Source: Clavaria fumosa
Taxonomy: Eukaryota; Basidiomycota; Agaricomycetes; Agaricales; Clavariaceae
Length of the DNA: 64,000 nt
Direction of reading: 5' to 3'
Assembly: GCA_951802425.1 (NCBI GenBank)
Contig: OX637803.1
Span: 2,790,001-2,854,000, forward strand
This document shows positions 36,320 through 47,341 of the stretch, in pieces (the stretch's first letter is position 1; each line of letters begins with the position of its first letter). Under the pieces are notes generated by a model, which worked only from the letters and a program-made list of their open reading frames with translations, made no database searches and was not told where the DNA came from. A program made the position numbers and the translations under genes.

Positions 36320-36975
36320 TATATAAAGGCGGTGTAAATTCTACGCGAATCGCGGAACCGCGGGAGATGACGCCCTGCGTTGCACATAAATGAGCCGAAG
36401 GGTATGGATTGGTCTCCATAACCGATGAAAGGGTTGCCAGTGACGAAGTCACGATGATGCTAAGAGGGAGAACATAAAGTGCAGACCCTGACGGACCATG
36501 TAGGCGTGTGGCATGCTGGCTTGGAGGTAAAGGTAGTGCAATCCAGTTCCCGCTCGGAATCATGGCCTCAATCAGTCCGTCGAGACATTGACAGGCAGGA
36601 TGGGTGTTCTTCAATGGACGTGAGTTGGTCGTTTGTTAGAGCATAATTGTGGATATCAGAAAAGACGTCAAAAATGCTCGTTGACAGCTTGAGGACATGA
36701 AAAGAAACAAACTTCAAAGTTCAGATCCTGGTATTTTCACTGCCTTTATAGTTTAGTTAACTCTCACCGGATTAAGACCATCCCAGGGTTCCCGCAGTTC
36801 CACGCCACCGCTACTATCCTGATTTCTCACTTACCAAGAGAATTCGTAGCTCGCCTTGCGTGGAAGCCATGGAGCTTCACTATCTGCGCTTCCAATATAG
36901 ACAGGCCATTCTGGGCAAGCAATACCGTCGTCTAATCCAGCCTGCGTGATCCTTGGCAGCCTCCGCAGGAAGCAA
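36320..36975. pseudogene. duplicated, rearranged fragment of the WOPR gene 5' end and upstream region
   Basis: 36340-36790 aligns in the same direction with 42600-43110, the start and upstream region of the WOPR gene. Shared runs include GTAGGCGTG(T/C)GGCATGCTGGC and TCGAGACATTGACA. On the minus strand it keeps GVI(S/P)R and FIGY-like traces of the WOPR start, but ATG has become GTG and a base is lost after the GY codons. The next part, 36785-36975, matches 43250-43455 in inverted orientation (TTCCCGCAGTTCCACGCCAC, TTTCTCACTTACCAAGA, ATAGACAGGCC). It is not coding. Confidence 0.7.
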
Positions 36976-36999
36976 GGTGTGCACGCACCGCCTCTACTT

Positions 37000-37470
37000 C
37001 CAAGTCAGCGTGGTACTGAGCTTTCGGATGGTAAGCATTTTGCCATAGATGAGCTAAGACGTCAAAAAAACCGTTGGTAAAGGCGACTGTGGTAAGTCGT
37101 ATCGAGTTCATTAAGGGTATCTTAGCGCATAGTTATCATTTCTACATTTCTGAGAGCCACGATGAAAGTGAGATCTGGCCGCGACTTGGGGACCCATGTG
37201 AGGCACAATAAACGAAAGCTTATCGTCGCCTGAATTCTCGTCGCAGAGCTGGTAGCGTTACCAACCACGAGAGGAAGCAGCGCAAGTGTACGTCAGGAGT
37301 CACGTTTTCATAGCTGGAAGACGGCGGTGGTGATGCGGTCGCCGTTAAAGCGAGTGCTATCCGAGGTTCAAAAGAAGGTCTGATACCACGGCAGCTAAGT
37401 GCATCCTGGGTACCAAACGCAAATGTACCCTTAACCAGTTCCAAGCCATAAAGATCAGGGCAAGAGCAGG
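37000..37470. repeat. duplicate of segments at 47580-48310, block order swapped
   Basis: 37015-37215 matches 48080-48310 (GAGCTTTCGGATGG, AAGTCGTATCGAG, GTCATTTCTACAT-like runs), and 37245-37400 matches 47590-47740 (GTCAGGAGTC, TCGCCGTTA/TCACCGTTA, GAGGTTCAAAAGAA). The two blocks occur in the opposite order at the second locus. No gene is encoded in either copy. Confidence 0.6.
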
Positions 37471-37534
37471 CAAGAACAGTGTCAGACCACGTGATCAAAA
37501 TTTCCCCCGTTCCCGTCTTCTCCGTTGTCCCAAA

Positions 37535-39689
37535 ATGCCCTCGGAGCCCTCGACAGCGGATTCCGAGCACGCCCTCATCCCGTTCCTTCAATCCCAGTCG
37601 CAGAATACGCTTACTCGCCTATATTCAAATCCGAGTTCATGTCTGAGCATTTTCCGACTCGTCGGTCCGCTCGAGCGACAAATCATCATGAACCTACTGT
37701 GGCTGGATAGCCCCGTGCCTTCAGCAACTATGGGCGCGTGGGTTGTGAAAGAGAAAAAGAAGTGCGCTGGTGCATTTGTTCTTTCCGGTTCATGGCGCGC
37801 TGAGCGTGTGAGTGGCTCTGTACAGGTATTACGACGCGGCGCTTTCGACGCTGTTCAAGCTGCACGTGCTGCAACGGTCGCAAGTGAAGCTCGCGCTGAA
37901 CGCGACGTATAGGTCGGCGCTTAGGATGGCGATGATTGGCGGGTGCGTTTCCTCTATATGCTACCTTGATTTGGATAATGACCTGCGCTCAGGGGGACCA
38001 CCGGCAGCTTCGGCGTGCCGGCTGACAAGGAACATAAGGCGACGTCGACCAGCGCGCCCTCAGACGGGACAAACGTGGAAATGTTAGATGGCTACGCGCT
38101 GGAGCGATGGGAGGTCCGCTTTCCGTGTTCTTGCAGAGCGATGGAACCCCTGATGATAGGAACGTGTCACAGACCATTTTGCACTACATGGTTGCCTCCT
38201 CACCTGCGTCCAACGTGAGCAAGCCGTCGCAAGGTGTATTGTACCTCCTGCAAAGGAGTGGATTGATGAGCAGCAGGTGCATTGGAACGGTCCTTGTCCA
38301 ATTTGTTTGTCTGATGGAAGAAACGCTTGTGCGAATTCCTTAATGTAGACCCGGAGGGCATCTTCAAATTACATCCGCCGGCTTCCAATTCCTCCTGCAC
38401 TCGCCAGGGGTGCAGCTCTGGGAGTTACTTGGGGTGTATCTCCGTATGGCCGAGGTGCGTTCGCCGGACCTGGCTCAGCATGATGGCTTGAGCATGTGTT
38501 TCCTCGTTTCTCTCGCATTTTTCCCTCCAGAACATGAATATATGCGCAGGACTGACAAATGTTGCCGGATGCAGGAACGCATGATGGACCTTGTGGAAGT
38601 GCTCTCCTTCTTATTCATGCTCAGTACTATGGAACTTGGCAGGGTCAGCACCTTATCTGATCTACCCTCTGTCACTCGTCACTTGATATGATTCTGGCAC
38701 GGTTTCCAGGAATACTCCACCGAAGGACTATCGGCAACACAAAAGGCAATGTTAGAGGACCTGAGAGATTATGGGCTGATCTGGCAGAAAAAGGTCAGAT
38801 CTCCGTTCCGTCTTTCCGGCTCTGTCACTCTTCTCATATCTTTGAGGAACCAATCAGCCCTCTTCACGCCGCTTTTCCCCCACTCGCCTCGCCACGACCC
38901 TCACTTCGTCTTCACCACCATTACCCACAGCTGCTGCATTGGGGACGAACCATGGCCAACCACAAGGATTCATAGTTCTGGAGACGAATTATCGCGTATA
39001 CGCCTACACAGGTAAACATCTTCCTTGCCTTATCAGTGAAATTTTTTTTGTCCGTTTGCTTATAGTGAATGTGTGGAAACAGATAACCCGCTGCAAACAG
39101 CAGTTTTGAATCTTTTTGTTACGCTGCGGTATCGATTCCCGAATCTCGTCGTTGGGAATATTACACGGGAGAGTGTAAAGAAGGCGCTGGCGAACGGGAT
39201 TAGCGCCGACCAGGCGAGCGCTTTTTTCACTGCTTTTCGTATGCCGAAATGCTGACCAGAGCATCGCGTCTGAACCATAGATCATCAGTTATCTGGTCAC
39301 ACACGCACACCCTCAAATGAGAAAGAACGTGAGTTTCCACTATTGCAGGGCCTCTCTGGCTGGATTGAAGAGGATGCTCAGGATCCTTTGCTGCCTGTGA
39401 CTGTGCAAGACCAAATCCGTCTGTGGGAGTTGGAAAGAAACAGACTCAAGTCACATGAAGGTCAGCTCTTTGGCGGCGCAATTTGTTGTGGCTGAGACCA
39501 CCTTGCACAGGTTACTTGTATACCTCTTTTGCTTCGCAAGCGGATTACGAGTTCGTTTTGGCGTACGCTCGACAGTTGAACGTGGTCTTGTGGGAGAGTG
39601 CAGCTAAACGATGCTTTTTTGGAAGTCTGGAGGGACACGCACGGGTAAGAGAATTTATTGAGAGGAGGACAGGGACAGAGGGTACCTGA
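37535..39689 (+). CDS. TFB2: TFB2, p52 subunit of transcription/repair factor TFIIH
   Basis: TFIIH core subunit that anchors and stimulates the XPB/Ssl2 ATPase in transcription initiation and nucleotide excision repair. Blocks in order: [205 protein letters not shown] and a C terminus [20 protein letters not shown]. Introns I can place: 37943-37992, 38114-38172, 38277-38348, 38455-38574 and a later GC-AG intron after ISADQ. The first junction (about 37770-37830) is ambiguous. About ten exons, no broken frame seen. Confidence 0.88.
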
Positions 39690-40750
39690 GAGGAATCCAG
39701 AGTCATGAGATCGTGTGACTGCGCACCAGAGGTGTGTGCTGTTTGTATCATCGGATATCGACGAATGTTGCTAAGTTCTTTGTACAAGTACATCATCGTA
39801 ATTGGGTCAACCGGTTGCAAAACATCACGCGTTCACAATCCCGTCTTCATTTTGCATTTATCAGTCATGGGTCGTCAACTCATCATCACTTGTCGTCGGA
39901 TATGACCTCGTCATCCCGGACGACTCCGCGGCGCTTAACAAACCTGATTATACTTTTAGGCTCCTATCCTGGCCACACGGGATTTGCTTTGTGCGCGTGC
40001 TTCTCGTCATGCTTCGCGGGCTGGCTGATCCATACACAGATAATGGCTCATCGCGCATGTGCGCTGCTAGAGTCGCCTGCGGAATGGTATCGATAAACGC
40101 CACTTTAGTGGGTAATTTGCGCCGCGAGGCCTCGCTCCTGACAAGTTATATACGTTGCAGGGAAAATTCCGACCGACTAACACGAGTTTTCCATGCTGGG
40201 TGTCCGCACTCGTTTGTGCAGATCAGCGGATCAGCGCTCATCTCGAGCTTGCTGGCCAACTGCTCGGGCAGCCATCACCGAGCCTGGAAGCGCTACGAGC
40301 GTTTCAAGCGACGTGGACTTCTGGTCGATCGATACCGTATGCCACCGCATTTGTCCACGACCACACAGCTTCTCCTGGCTTCGCTGCACCGCGCCGGCAG
40401 GATCATAGGCCGATCTGACGCGCTTGTAGTGCAAGACCCCTATGTGTGGCCGAACGTAACGTCATCACACGCATCAAACTGTGAGCGCCGAGCCCCTGGT
40501 GCTTGTTCGCTCCTTCCGCCCGCCCGCAAATGGACGGGTACGAGATACCGCAATGTTCCGCGATATGACCTGTCAAAGGAGCTCGCCGGAAGCATCTATC
40601 CTGACCTGTCCAGTCGCGCCTCGCTTGTCTCTCTCGAGCCTCGAGGCGCCTCGACACCCTGCGCTTAAATTGCTTGACTGAACCTTCCTCCTGGATTGGG
40701 ACTGTGATGGGTTAGACCCATAGTATTCGACGATCAGATATGTTAGATGG
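39690..40750 (+). CDS. possible uncharacterised gene, structure unresolved
   Basis: Between TFB2 and the WOPR gene several plus-strand frames look protein-like but cannot be joined with confidence. One candidate starts at 39903 (MTSSSRTTPRRLTNLIILLG) with a hydrophobic, Cys-rich stretch GFALCACFSSCFAGWLIHTQ. It could be spliced near 40086 and 40160 to RPTNTSFPCWVSALVCADQR, then to a last exon ending RHPALKLLD near 40681. An alternative 288-residue frame (39802-40668) overlaps it. I recognise no domain. Treat as hypothetical. Confidence 0.3.
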
Positions 40751-41060
40751 GGATATCGGATATTGTGACGCCCACGGCAGGTACTGTAGGTTAATCGTCT
40801 TTCGAACATTCTATCTTAGGCAATGCTTTTCCTCAAATTAGACATGATCAAGTCTTGACAAAGGAGTATGTATAACAATCGCCTACAATCGACTCCAGTC
40901 CCAATAGAATAATCCAAAGACAAAGGAGACGCCCGTAGTGGAGACGAAGAGGAGACATCGCATGATGAAAGAAAGGAAGACCGAAAATTGCCTGCATGGA
41001 AAAGGGAAAATCAAAACCGAAGCTGTCGATGTAGCCATAGCCGAATCGCCGAACACTCTT

Positions 41061-42707
41061 TCAGATCATCCCTCTGTTATTATATCGATCCTCGTACGAG
41101 TAGGACAGTTCTGATTCGGGGTATCGAAGATCCTGGTTCTGTGGAAACATGTCCTCCGGCGACTGGCTGTCAGACCCGCTCTCACTGCCTGAGGACCAGA
41201 GCGGTGGGAAGGTTGGTATCGTTTCGTCAAACCCAAGGGACTGGAACCTGGGCAGGATGGGTGACGGGTTCTGTGTGAAGGAATGTTCTTGTCGCACATG
41301 GACCGCTTTGGTTCCGTCCGCAGAGAATACGGGTCCTAAACACGCCGGGTTGACGCCGATGTTGCTGTGGCCTGGGCCAAATCCGACTGCATGCTCCTTG
41401 CGTCTCCCAATCGGCATTACTGAAGGCGCGACTGTTCCATCTTGGAAGGGGTGGCGTGATCTTGACCTGTCAAAAAATGCCTCAGGGGCCGCGCCGTGGA
41501 GTGCCTCGTAGGCGGGGCGATTTCTTTCCGTAGAACTCCAAGAAGACCACGACTCGTGTGATAGCTCGTCTGGCATGAACCCTTCACGGTCGGTGGCTAG
41601 ATTTCCGTTTGCCTGTGTTGTAGATGGCATTGACCACAACGTCTCGTGCCGGTTGTCGTACTGTGGGGCCGGTATGGTCCGCATCCCGCAGAAAGGCGAA
41701 ACCCACTCTTCTCCCGACGAGCCGCTGTTACTATAGAACCGATGATTGTCGGCCGGCGGAGCTATGACGGGCGATTGGGGTGCATTGCAGACGGGCCGTT
41801 GGTGACTCTGACTCGAGGCATTGGGCCAGGCGGGCGAAGTATTGCTCCGATATGGTGCCTCTCGAAGGCTTACAGACTCCGACTCATGAGCGTCTGGCCT
41901 GGCGACGATATCATTCGACGATGAGGTTGCTCGGCAGTATTATGAACTTACACAAGCTGTGGTTTTCCATCGGGACCAATCTCTACCTTGGGTGGATTGC
42001 GGAAGCTAGTCAGCCGGAAGATGCCCGGGGGCAGGTCCAAGACCATAATGTCTGGGCGGCTGATGGGCTTCTTCAAACGGCCGGAGCGAATATCCTCCGA
42101 TGTGTAGTACGAGATGAGATGAAGGTCGCTACCGTCGATGGTGACGGTGATGGTCTTGCTTTGGGTTGAGTGGACAGGACACAGCACAAGGGAACTGAGA
42201 GATACGGACCTTCTTGATGAGCCCGTTGGGCTTGAACGTTCCTGGCTCTGTCACACCACTTGGTGCCGTTGCATGTCGAAAGGTGCGTTGATCACGAAAG
42301 TTGCTCGATCCTCGGTTTGTGTGATCTTCAATGGGCGGATAGGTTCTTCTATGGCTCCCTCGCGCACTAGCTCTTTCGTTTATTTCTCGATAAACCTGTG
42401 ACACAGCAGGGGTCAATCACACATCGCCGGGTTGCGAATAGGAAGATGAGAGTAAAGTTACCAAGAAATTGCCGACGATACGCGAAGGGGACCATAGCAG
42501 ACCATCTGTCCATCGCTTGATGCCACTTTCTTCGACCCCGAAGACGAAGACGGCACCACTCTTGATCATCGCCTTCCGCTCTGCATCATTTAGGCGCCTG
42601 GTGATGCGGGGGATAACACCTTGCCTTGCGGCATAGATGAGTCGAAGGGCGTGGATGGTGGTCTCCACATAACCGACGAAAGGTTTGACGTCTTGTGCGG
42701 AAGTCAT
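41061..42707 (-). CDS. WOPR-family transcription factor (Gti1/Pac2/Wor1/Ryp1 type)
   Basis: Fungal DNA-binding regulator of morphogenesis and development; family members switch morphology in yeasts and act in sexual development or virulence in other fungi. Four exons on the minus strand (42707-42462, 42395-42210, 42154-41952, 41898-41061) give about 490 residues. The bipartite WOPR box is clear: FVGYVETTIHALRLIYAARQ, SGAVFVFGVEESGIKRWTDG, LLWSPSRI, then GLIKKTITVTIDGSDLHLIS and YYTSEDI. After it follow PDIMVLDLPPGIFRL and a Ser/Pro-rich activation-type tail. The start at 42707 was chosen because MTSAQDVKPFVGYVE is the usual N-terminal spacing. A truncated, rearranged copy of its 5' region lies at 36.3-37.0 kb. 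Confidence 0.9.
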
Positions 42708-44758
42708 GATGCTCAAAGCGCTTCGAAGGGGAGGCGGGGGGAATACAAAGTGCGGACTCTGACAATTATGTAGGCGTGCGGCATGCTGGCTTGGAGGTAG
42801 AGGTGGTGCGTGCGAACAGCCTGCTTCCTGCAGTCCACTTCTCGATCGGAATCATGGCATAAATTCCTCAATTGGTCCATCGAGACATTGACACGCAGGA
42901 TAGGCGTTCTTCAACGAATGTGAGTGGTCGTTTGTTGCAGCATTATCATGGATATCGTAAAGACGTCGTAATTCTCATTGACAGATGTTTTTGGGAATGA
43001 AATTCCTCCCAAGGTCGAACCATCAAAGGAAACTCTTTGTTACTTCAAGATTCAGAATCTTACTGGCCAAATTTTTCGTTTGTCACCGCCCTTGACGAAT
43101 TAAGACTATCCCATGCGGCGGGGTACATCGCAGTTGATCTTTGGCTGTGCCATGTCCATTTTTGCGTCGGTGGATGGTGTCACCGCCCGTGCAATCCAAT
43201 TATCCCCTTCTGAGAGAAACGTCCAGATGACCATCTCCATCAACTTCATCTCCGGAAGCTGCCAAGGGTCACGCAAGCTGGATTAGACGACGGTCTTACT
43301 TGCCCAGAACGGCCTGTCTATATCGGAAGTGCAGATAGTGAAGCTCCGCGGCTTCCGTGCGATTCCTTCCGAGGCGAAGCGAATCAAGCTACGAGTTATC
43401 TTGGTAAGTGAGAAATCGGACAGTAGCGGTGGCGTGGAACTGCGGGAATCCTAGACGTTTATGAATCCCTCGCAAAGGATCGACATCATAAGGGATCAGA
43501 AATCCTGACAGGATTCCTCGCGGAGTCAACGTGACACGACAGACGCCAGCTCTTCATGTGTCGGCACTTACGGCCGCATTCCGAGCGACGTCGCGGAGGA
43601 TCTATCTGCTCATTCTTGATGTCCAAACTTCCAATGCCAACTTCAGGACCATTCCGTTCGTACGCCACTTTTATGCCTGATTCTCTCGCGATGCTTACTG
43701 CCGAACGCTCTCGATTGAGACGAAGGGCAGCCTGCCTACCCCTTTCTCTTCTACCCCAGCCCCTGCTCCTTTCTTCTCCTTACGTACAATTCGCATGCCG
43801 ATAAATCGGGGGCGGGAATGCACAATTGCGCGATCAGCGGCGATGAGCTGCATCTTTTTGCGCTGTACAATGGGCCGTTTCTTTGTTACCACCGGCGAAG
43901 ACTTCTTCTTACCATCATAGCCCGTCTGCCCGCAGAGAGACGCCGTGGGCCTGGGCTGAACGGTTTACACCCCACCACCAAATCAGGGGACATTCCCTCT
44001 CAAAGAGAGTTTTTGCCTGCTGCATACCATGGCCGAGTTTGGCGAGCCCTTAGACTTGATTGCGATCGAGGCATGTACTGGCTCCCAGTTGCGATTGACG
44101 ATGTTCCCCGGCTAGTATCTTCCACCCCCGTTCCATACCCAAGTCTGCCAAGTACTTCACTCTATCCCAACGCGCGAAGATGCATTGGGAGTTCTAGAGC
44201 CGTTTCGAGCCGCAAGGAATGCCCGCCATCACATCTGCTGACTTCCACCCTGCACTAAATTTTTTGGGGTCACTTCGCAGATGTTCTCGAATGGGTAAAA
44301 TCCTCGTCATTGCATCACTGACCGACCCTGAAGAAAAGGATTGTTGACCGCATTTCAATATAATCAACTACTGGTGGATCTGCACGAGAGCTCAGCTCTC
44401 AGAATCAATAGCGCGAGTCGGCAGCAAGCCACTGCAAGTGCAATACAAGAAACGGAGGTCTTCGTCTCTTGGTCTTGGTACCTCCCAAGCTCAGTACTCA
44501 AGATGCACGAGTTGATGCAGCCAATACGCCGAGGGTGCAATGTACGTACAGGCAGCGATCCAGTTAGGAAGGTTCAGTTCGATATTTGGGCTCCGTCTCT
44601 TGGCCAGGTTCCAGGGTTGCATTTCAAACCCCTCAAATCTGTGATGGAAAAGATCGGGGAGTGGAATAAGGAGACCTTTTGGGTAGTTTGCATCCTCATG
44701 ACGTGGGGACAACAAAAGAAGGGTCTGAATGTGCTGCAGTTCGAATTCCACTCTTCAC
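42708..44758. other. intergenic, upstream region of the WOPR gene; no gene supported
   Basis: 42708-43455 is the source or partner of the mosaic copy at 36.3-37.0 kb and probably includes the WOPR promoter. From 43460 to 44758 there are scattered open frames of 60-150 codons on both strands, but none shows a domain, clean splice pattern or start context I can defend. Confidence 0.4.
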
Positions 44759-46794
44759 TCAGTACTCGTCATCCGTCTTACAGAACGCAAAACCCCCCTC
44801 CACATCGCTGACAGCATCGCGCCATCGGCCTACGAAATTCTGGCCGTGGACGTAACCTTGAAAGAGCCACCGCCGCACGGCCCCTGTCTGGTTCTGTTCA
44901 CACGAAGGAATGGAAAGGGGAATGTGCTTCAATTGCGACCACAGGGACAGGGACACGGCTGAAACACAAACCAGAATGCATACTAAGACGATCAGCCCAT
45001 CCCACGGCCTCACTCTGCCCTTGAAGCGGTACGAACTTCCCTGGTCATGTTCAACATCTTCACCCTGAATTTGACACGTGAGCGATGCGGATTCTACACC
45101 TACTACATGCGTCCGCGAATCGCACCTCTCCTGTTATCAGAATGTCAACAACGCCGCTCGAGCCGTACGGTACACCACGTCCCATCGCATGTGCCTGCAT
45201 TTGCGACTCGCCGGTCCGCGGTATCAATCTTGCCAATTTCCTGATGCCTATCTCTGAATAATGTGCCCGTGTGCCGGGATGGAACGTCTCGTATCGTACT
45301 TGTCTCTTCGCAATTGGGTCATACATGAGGATCGCGTTCTACGATGAAGTGGCAGCCAGGTCAGAATCAACATCGAGAAGAAAGATCGAAATGACTGGGA
45401 CCTCTGCGGTTTGACATTCAATCCGCGGCGGGATCCACGCATTGGTAACGTCTTCATCGCGGCCTTCCGCGGCGTCTATTGGTACATCCGAGCGCAGGCA
45501 ATGGTGTTCACGCAAGCGGACACGCATGGAACGCTTTGTGAACGTCACTGCACTGGGGGCTAAGTCATGGTCATTGAGCATGTGCCAATAGCTCTCCGCG
45601 TCTGGAACCTGCGTTCAGAATGATCGGTCGGTTAATTTCTTTTTACCGGAAAGAAAGCCAAAACGATGACTGACAAGAAGGCGTCCCTCCCATCGGCCGC
45701 TCAGGGTTCCGGGGACATATGTCACGCTGCCCTGACGCAGGGGCAACCGCGCGTCGCCAGAGTTAAGGAGACGATTCCAGTCCGCGTCCCGCTGCTTGCT
45801 ATGGCAACAGAAGGCGAGCAAACGCTGGAGGAAGCCCAAATTGCGCGAGGTGGACTCGAGCCGCACCAGTGTCCCAAGTAGGGCCGGTGTGGTCACGATC
45901 GGCACTGCGAGCGAGAGCGTGCGCGAAAAGTGCACGATCGACACGGCATGTGTCGCTCGCGCTCCGCTATGTAACTCTTCTTCCTCGTCTGCGTCTTCGA
46001 TCCGTTGGTGCAGCTGTAGGCAATTAGAACGAGGCGGAGAGTGGAAATGTTTGTTGGCGGCATGAACGGACGGATACTAAAAGAAGGAAGCAGGGAGTTA
46101 GGAGACGTCAGGCGTGTGCTCATGGACCCACCAAAAATCCTGCGATGATGAAGTGGTGAAGGCTCGCTACGGTGCGCCGCAACTGCTGTGGGCTCTGGGC
46201 TTGGATGCTGGCTGAGCTACCAAGTTTACTTAGAGATGAGATTCATCTAGTCCGGCATCAGACCCCACCTGGCGTAGTCGTCATCCAGAGCAGCCACAGA
46301 GTGAGCGAGGTACCTTCGTTGTAGCCAAGCCAGGCAAAGGGTGACTCGAGCGGAGCGCAAATACGATGCGAGATGACATTGTCGAGGTAGCCGCTAAACT
46401 GCGCCCAGCCGAGAAGTTGGCGCTCGTTCCGTCCGTCCCCTTCAAGGAGCAGGAGGTACGCGATCCACAAATCTGAATTTTGATACTGGCGGCGGCGGCG
46501 GAAGCGCTGCAGCGCGGCACAGCGGCGACGCAGCTCATTTGCCAAACGTGGCGCGGTGAGCCAGCGCTGGCCGAAGCGTCGGAGCGGCGCAGCGCAGTCA
46601 AATTTGAGCCGGAAGAGCGCCGCGTAGAGGTGCGGGTTCGCGGACGTCGAGAGCGCGCCGTGGACGCGCCGAGAAAGGACAAGCAAAGGGAGGAGCGCTG
46701 CAGGTGGACCGAGGAAGGTCACGGCCACCGCGTGGTACGCGATTCGTTCAAGGATATGGGGCGGTAGGTTCTCGAAAACAGATGGGCGCGGCAT
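44759..46794 (-). CDS. F-box-like protein of the large Agaricomycete type, possibly decaying
   Basis: Predicted substrate adaptor-like protein. The N-terminal exon (46794 down to about 46260) carries an F-box-like start, LPPHILERIAYHAVAVTFLG, then LLPLLVLSRRVHGAL and LYAALFRLKFDCAAPLRR, followed by a helical region. Further minus-strand blocks continue the usual order: IVHFSRTLSLAVPIVT, LESTSRNLGFLQRLLAFC, VTYVPGTLSGRWEGRLLV (about 45700), YWHMLNDHDLAP (about 45590), QVRYETFHPGTRAHYSE, VVDILITGE, GRVRPWDGLIVLV and finally QGYVHGQNFVGRWRD near 44850. Exon borders are mostly unresolved. An in-frame TAG near 45340 lies between two blocks that share a frame, so this may be a pseudogene or hide an intron. 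Confidence 0.6.
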
Positions 46795-47014
46795 CGTGAA
46801 AAACCAAAAAAAAAATCACGAAGAGTCTGAGGACGTCAAGCATCATTGGTCTCTGGAGTATTTATTGATCTGTGTTGCGGATAGTAGCGAAACGAACGCG
46901 TAACCGATGCAGGGCGTGCATACACCCCGCGTGATGCGTAGTCATTGCCGATGCCCTTCTGACTGTAAACAAGTTACCGCAAGCTAGCCGATACCCGTGT
47001 GTGGGAGCGAAAAC

Positions 47015-47341
47015 TTAAGCCCTCGATAGGATTGAAAACCGAGGGCGTAACGCACGGGCGTCGACAAGTACAATGATTAGGGGAGAAGCGCCTACGGCCG
47101 GGTGTTTATTTTTCTGATGAAAGATGTTGCCCGCGAACGTGATAGGGCGCTGACCCCAACTGAGCGTCGCGCGTGAGCATTGTTGCATGAGGTGAAGATA
47201 ATGATTCATGTTATGCCCCTTGAACGCAGAAAACCGATTATCTGGATCCGTCAGGACTGCGACATCGCAGTGGCAAAAAGGGCATGTTTTACGTACGAGC
47301 TGCCAGGTACAAGACGCGGTACAGCATGGATGGATCCGCAT
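47015..47341 (-). CDS. possible RING-like zinc-binding fragment
   Basis: A minus-strand frame of 108 residues begins HPCC-ASC-TWQLVRKTCPFCHCDV-like. This is the second half of a C3HC4/RING-type pattern (H-x2-C ... W ... CPxC), followed by RFSAFKGHNMNHYLHLMQQC and a hydrophobic end. No first half of the finger is visible upstream on the same strand. It could be a 3' exon, a gene fragment or chance. Confidence 0.3.
   Translation of the reverse strand: MRIHPCCTASCTWQLVRKTCPFCHCDVAVLTDPDNRFSAFKGHNMNHYLHLMQQCSRATLSWGQRPITFAGNIFHQKNKHPAVGASPLIIVLVDARALRPRFSILSRA

Noticed and set aside
39802..40668. 288-codon frame as an intact gene
   Set aside because: It starts inside the 3' region of TFB2 and mixes segments with poor coding character. 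A spliced alternative in other frames is at least as plausible, so only a low-confidence region is listed.
43486..44811. Several 60-156-codon frames as genes
   Set aside because: No domain, no consistent splice pattern and no start context; overlapping frames on both strands look equally good.
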